A DNA stretch of 6,799 nt, from the NCBI RefSeq assembly GCF_938030785.1, contig NZ_CALHIK010000014.1, positions 1-6,799 of the forward strand, given 5' to 3'. Shown here one piece after another: positions 6,318 to 6,799 of the stretch (position 1 is its first letter; every line of letters starts with the position of its first letter). The notes under the pieces are model-generated. The model was not told the origin of the DNA and did no database searches. It saw only the letters and a program-made list of their open reading frames with translations. Origin of the DNA: an uncultured Campylobacter sp. (lineage in GTDB: Bacteria; Campylobacterota; Campylobacteria; Campylobacterales; Campylobacteraceae). Position numbers and translations under genes: made by a program.

Positions 6318-6323
6318 ATTATA
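6318..6323 (-). promoter_or_regulatory. Candidate -10 box of the trpE promoter
   Basis: The minus strand has a perfect TATAAT whose last two bases are the A and T of the upstream ATG at 6319. Transcription would start near 6311, leaving about 18 nt of leader before the ATG at 6292 with its ribosome site. No convincing -35 is seen 17 nt upstream. No Trp-rich leader peptide precedes trpE, and no TGG codon exists on the minus strand between the two divergent genes, so classical ribosome-mediated attenuation is not supported. Confidence 0.5.
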
Positions 6324-6369
6324 CGCTGCTTAGCTTAAATTTGAGCGGGCGGCGCGAGCTAGAGCAGGC

Positions 6370-6397
6370 TTGAATGCAAGCAAAATTTTAGTAAAAT
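6370..6397 (+). promoter_or_regulatory. Candidate sigma-70 promoter of the YaaA-like gene
   Basis: TTGAAT at 6370-6375 (four of six -35 consensus bases) is separated by 16 nt from TAAAAT at 6392-6397 (five of six -10 bases). The start of transcription would be near 6404, only about 16 nt before the ATG. Confidence 0.4.
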
Positions 6398-6408
6398 TAG
6401 CAAATTTC

Positions 6409-6414
6409 AAGGAG
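6409..6414 (+). promoter_or_regulatory. Strong ribosome binding site AAGGAG of the YaaA-like gene
   Basis: AAGGAG lies 5 nt before the ATG at 6420 and fixes that start. Confidence 0.75.
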
Positions 6415-6419
6415 AACGT

Positions 6420-6799
6420 ATGAAGATTTTATTTTCCCCAAGCGAGATGAAAAGCGAGCTGGGCGGCGATCCGCGCATTTGCGAGCGAAATTTCATCTTT
6501 GCAGATCTTTACGAAAAGCGCCTGCAGATGCTGCGCGCCTACGCGGATTTCGTGGATAAAGCAAGCGAGGCGGAGCTTTGCAAGCTTTTCGGACTGAAAA
6601 AATGGGATGCGGCTCTGCGCGAAAATATCTTTGAAAAAGGCTGCGCGAAGGCGCTTTTGCGCTACACCGGCACCGCGTATCGCGCCCTAGGCTACGCGTC
6701 GCTAAGCGCTTCGGCGCGGGAGTTTGCGGAGCGAAGCACGATAATTTTTTCAAACCTTTTCGGCCCCGTGCTGGGCGGCGACGCGCTGCCGAACTACAA
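6420..6799 (+). CDS. yaaA: YaaA-like peroxide stress protein (DUF328), 5' part only
   Basis: The reading frame is open from the ATG at 6420 to the window edge: 126 codons plus two bases, about half the usual length of roughly 250 residues. It begins MKILFSPSEMK, matching the MKIL-S-P start of the YaaA family. It then shows LLRYTGTAYRALGY at 79-92 and IIFSNLFGPVLGG at 108-120 followed by LPNYK, corresponding to the family's YTG...L segment and its LSGLYGVL...PY segment. In E. coli YaaA is a cytoplasmic, OxyR-controlled protein that lowers free iron and DNA damage during peroxide stress; the same role here is inference from family membership. It has a strong ribosome site and a candidate promoter of its own, is divergent from trpE, and has no visible link with tryptophan synthesis. 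A minus-strand ORF at 6493-6753 overlaps it and looks like a shadow. Confidence 0.85.
   Translation, partial: MKILFSPSEMKSELGGDPRICERNFIFADLYEKRLQMLRAYADFVDKASEAELCKLFGLKKWDAALRENIFEKGCAKALLRYTGTAYRALGYASLSASAREFAERSTIIFSNLFGPVLGGDALPNY

Noticed and set aside
6493..6753. 86-residue minus-strand ORF opposite the YaaA-like gene
   Set aside because: It is antisense to a frame with clear family motifs and a strong ribosome site, and is Arg/Pro/Ala-rich like a shadow.

Overview
The window reads as chromosomal DNA of a relatively GC-rich Campylobacter. The evidence is a roughly 50% GC coding background heavily sprinkled with AAATTT and AAAATTT words, a fused trpG-trpD gene, and the protein sequences themselves. 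The C. gracilis / C. showae / C. rectus group is my best guess, but this is inference and I could not run a comparison.

Layout: almost everything is on the minus strand and encodes early tryptophan biosynthesis. In transcription order, right to left, the genes are trpE (anthranilate synthase component I), a structured 314-bp gap, trpGD (glutamine amidotransferase fused to anthranilate phosphoribosyltransferase), a D12-class adenine-N6 DNA methyltransferase abutting trpGD, and trpF (phosphoribosylanthranilate isomerase) overlapping the methyltransferase by 17 nt. Only 31 bases follow trpF, so whether trpB and trpA come next cannot be seen. At the right edge a divergent plus-strand gene, a YaaA-like peroxide-stress protein, begins and runs off the window. 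The divergent intergenic region carries candidate promoters for both directions.

How the genes work together: TrpE with the TrpG half makes anthranilate from chorismate and glutamine. The TrpD half adds phosphoribose from PRPP, and TrpF isomerises the product to CdRP, the substrate of TrpC. No trpC is present here. The DNA methyltransferase has no role in this pathway but is packed tightly enough to be co-expressed with it.

What stands out: TrpF is 557 residues instead of about 200. Three long low-complexity, hydrophilic inserts sit between intact TIM-barrel elements, and one contains four in-frame 33-bp tandem repeats. TrpE has two smaller inserts of the same general kind. The trpE-trpGD gap holds six copies of the palindromic octamer TAAATTTA, arranged into hairpins, and the trpE C-terminal insert carries related words. 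Together these suggest a repeat-driven process that lengthens surface loops of essential enzymes in this lineage.
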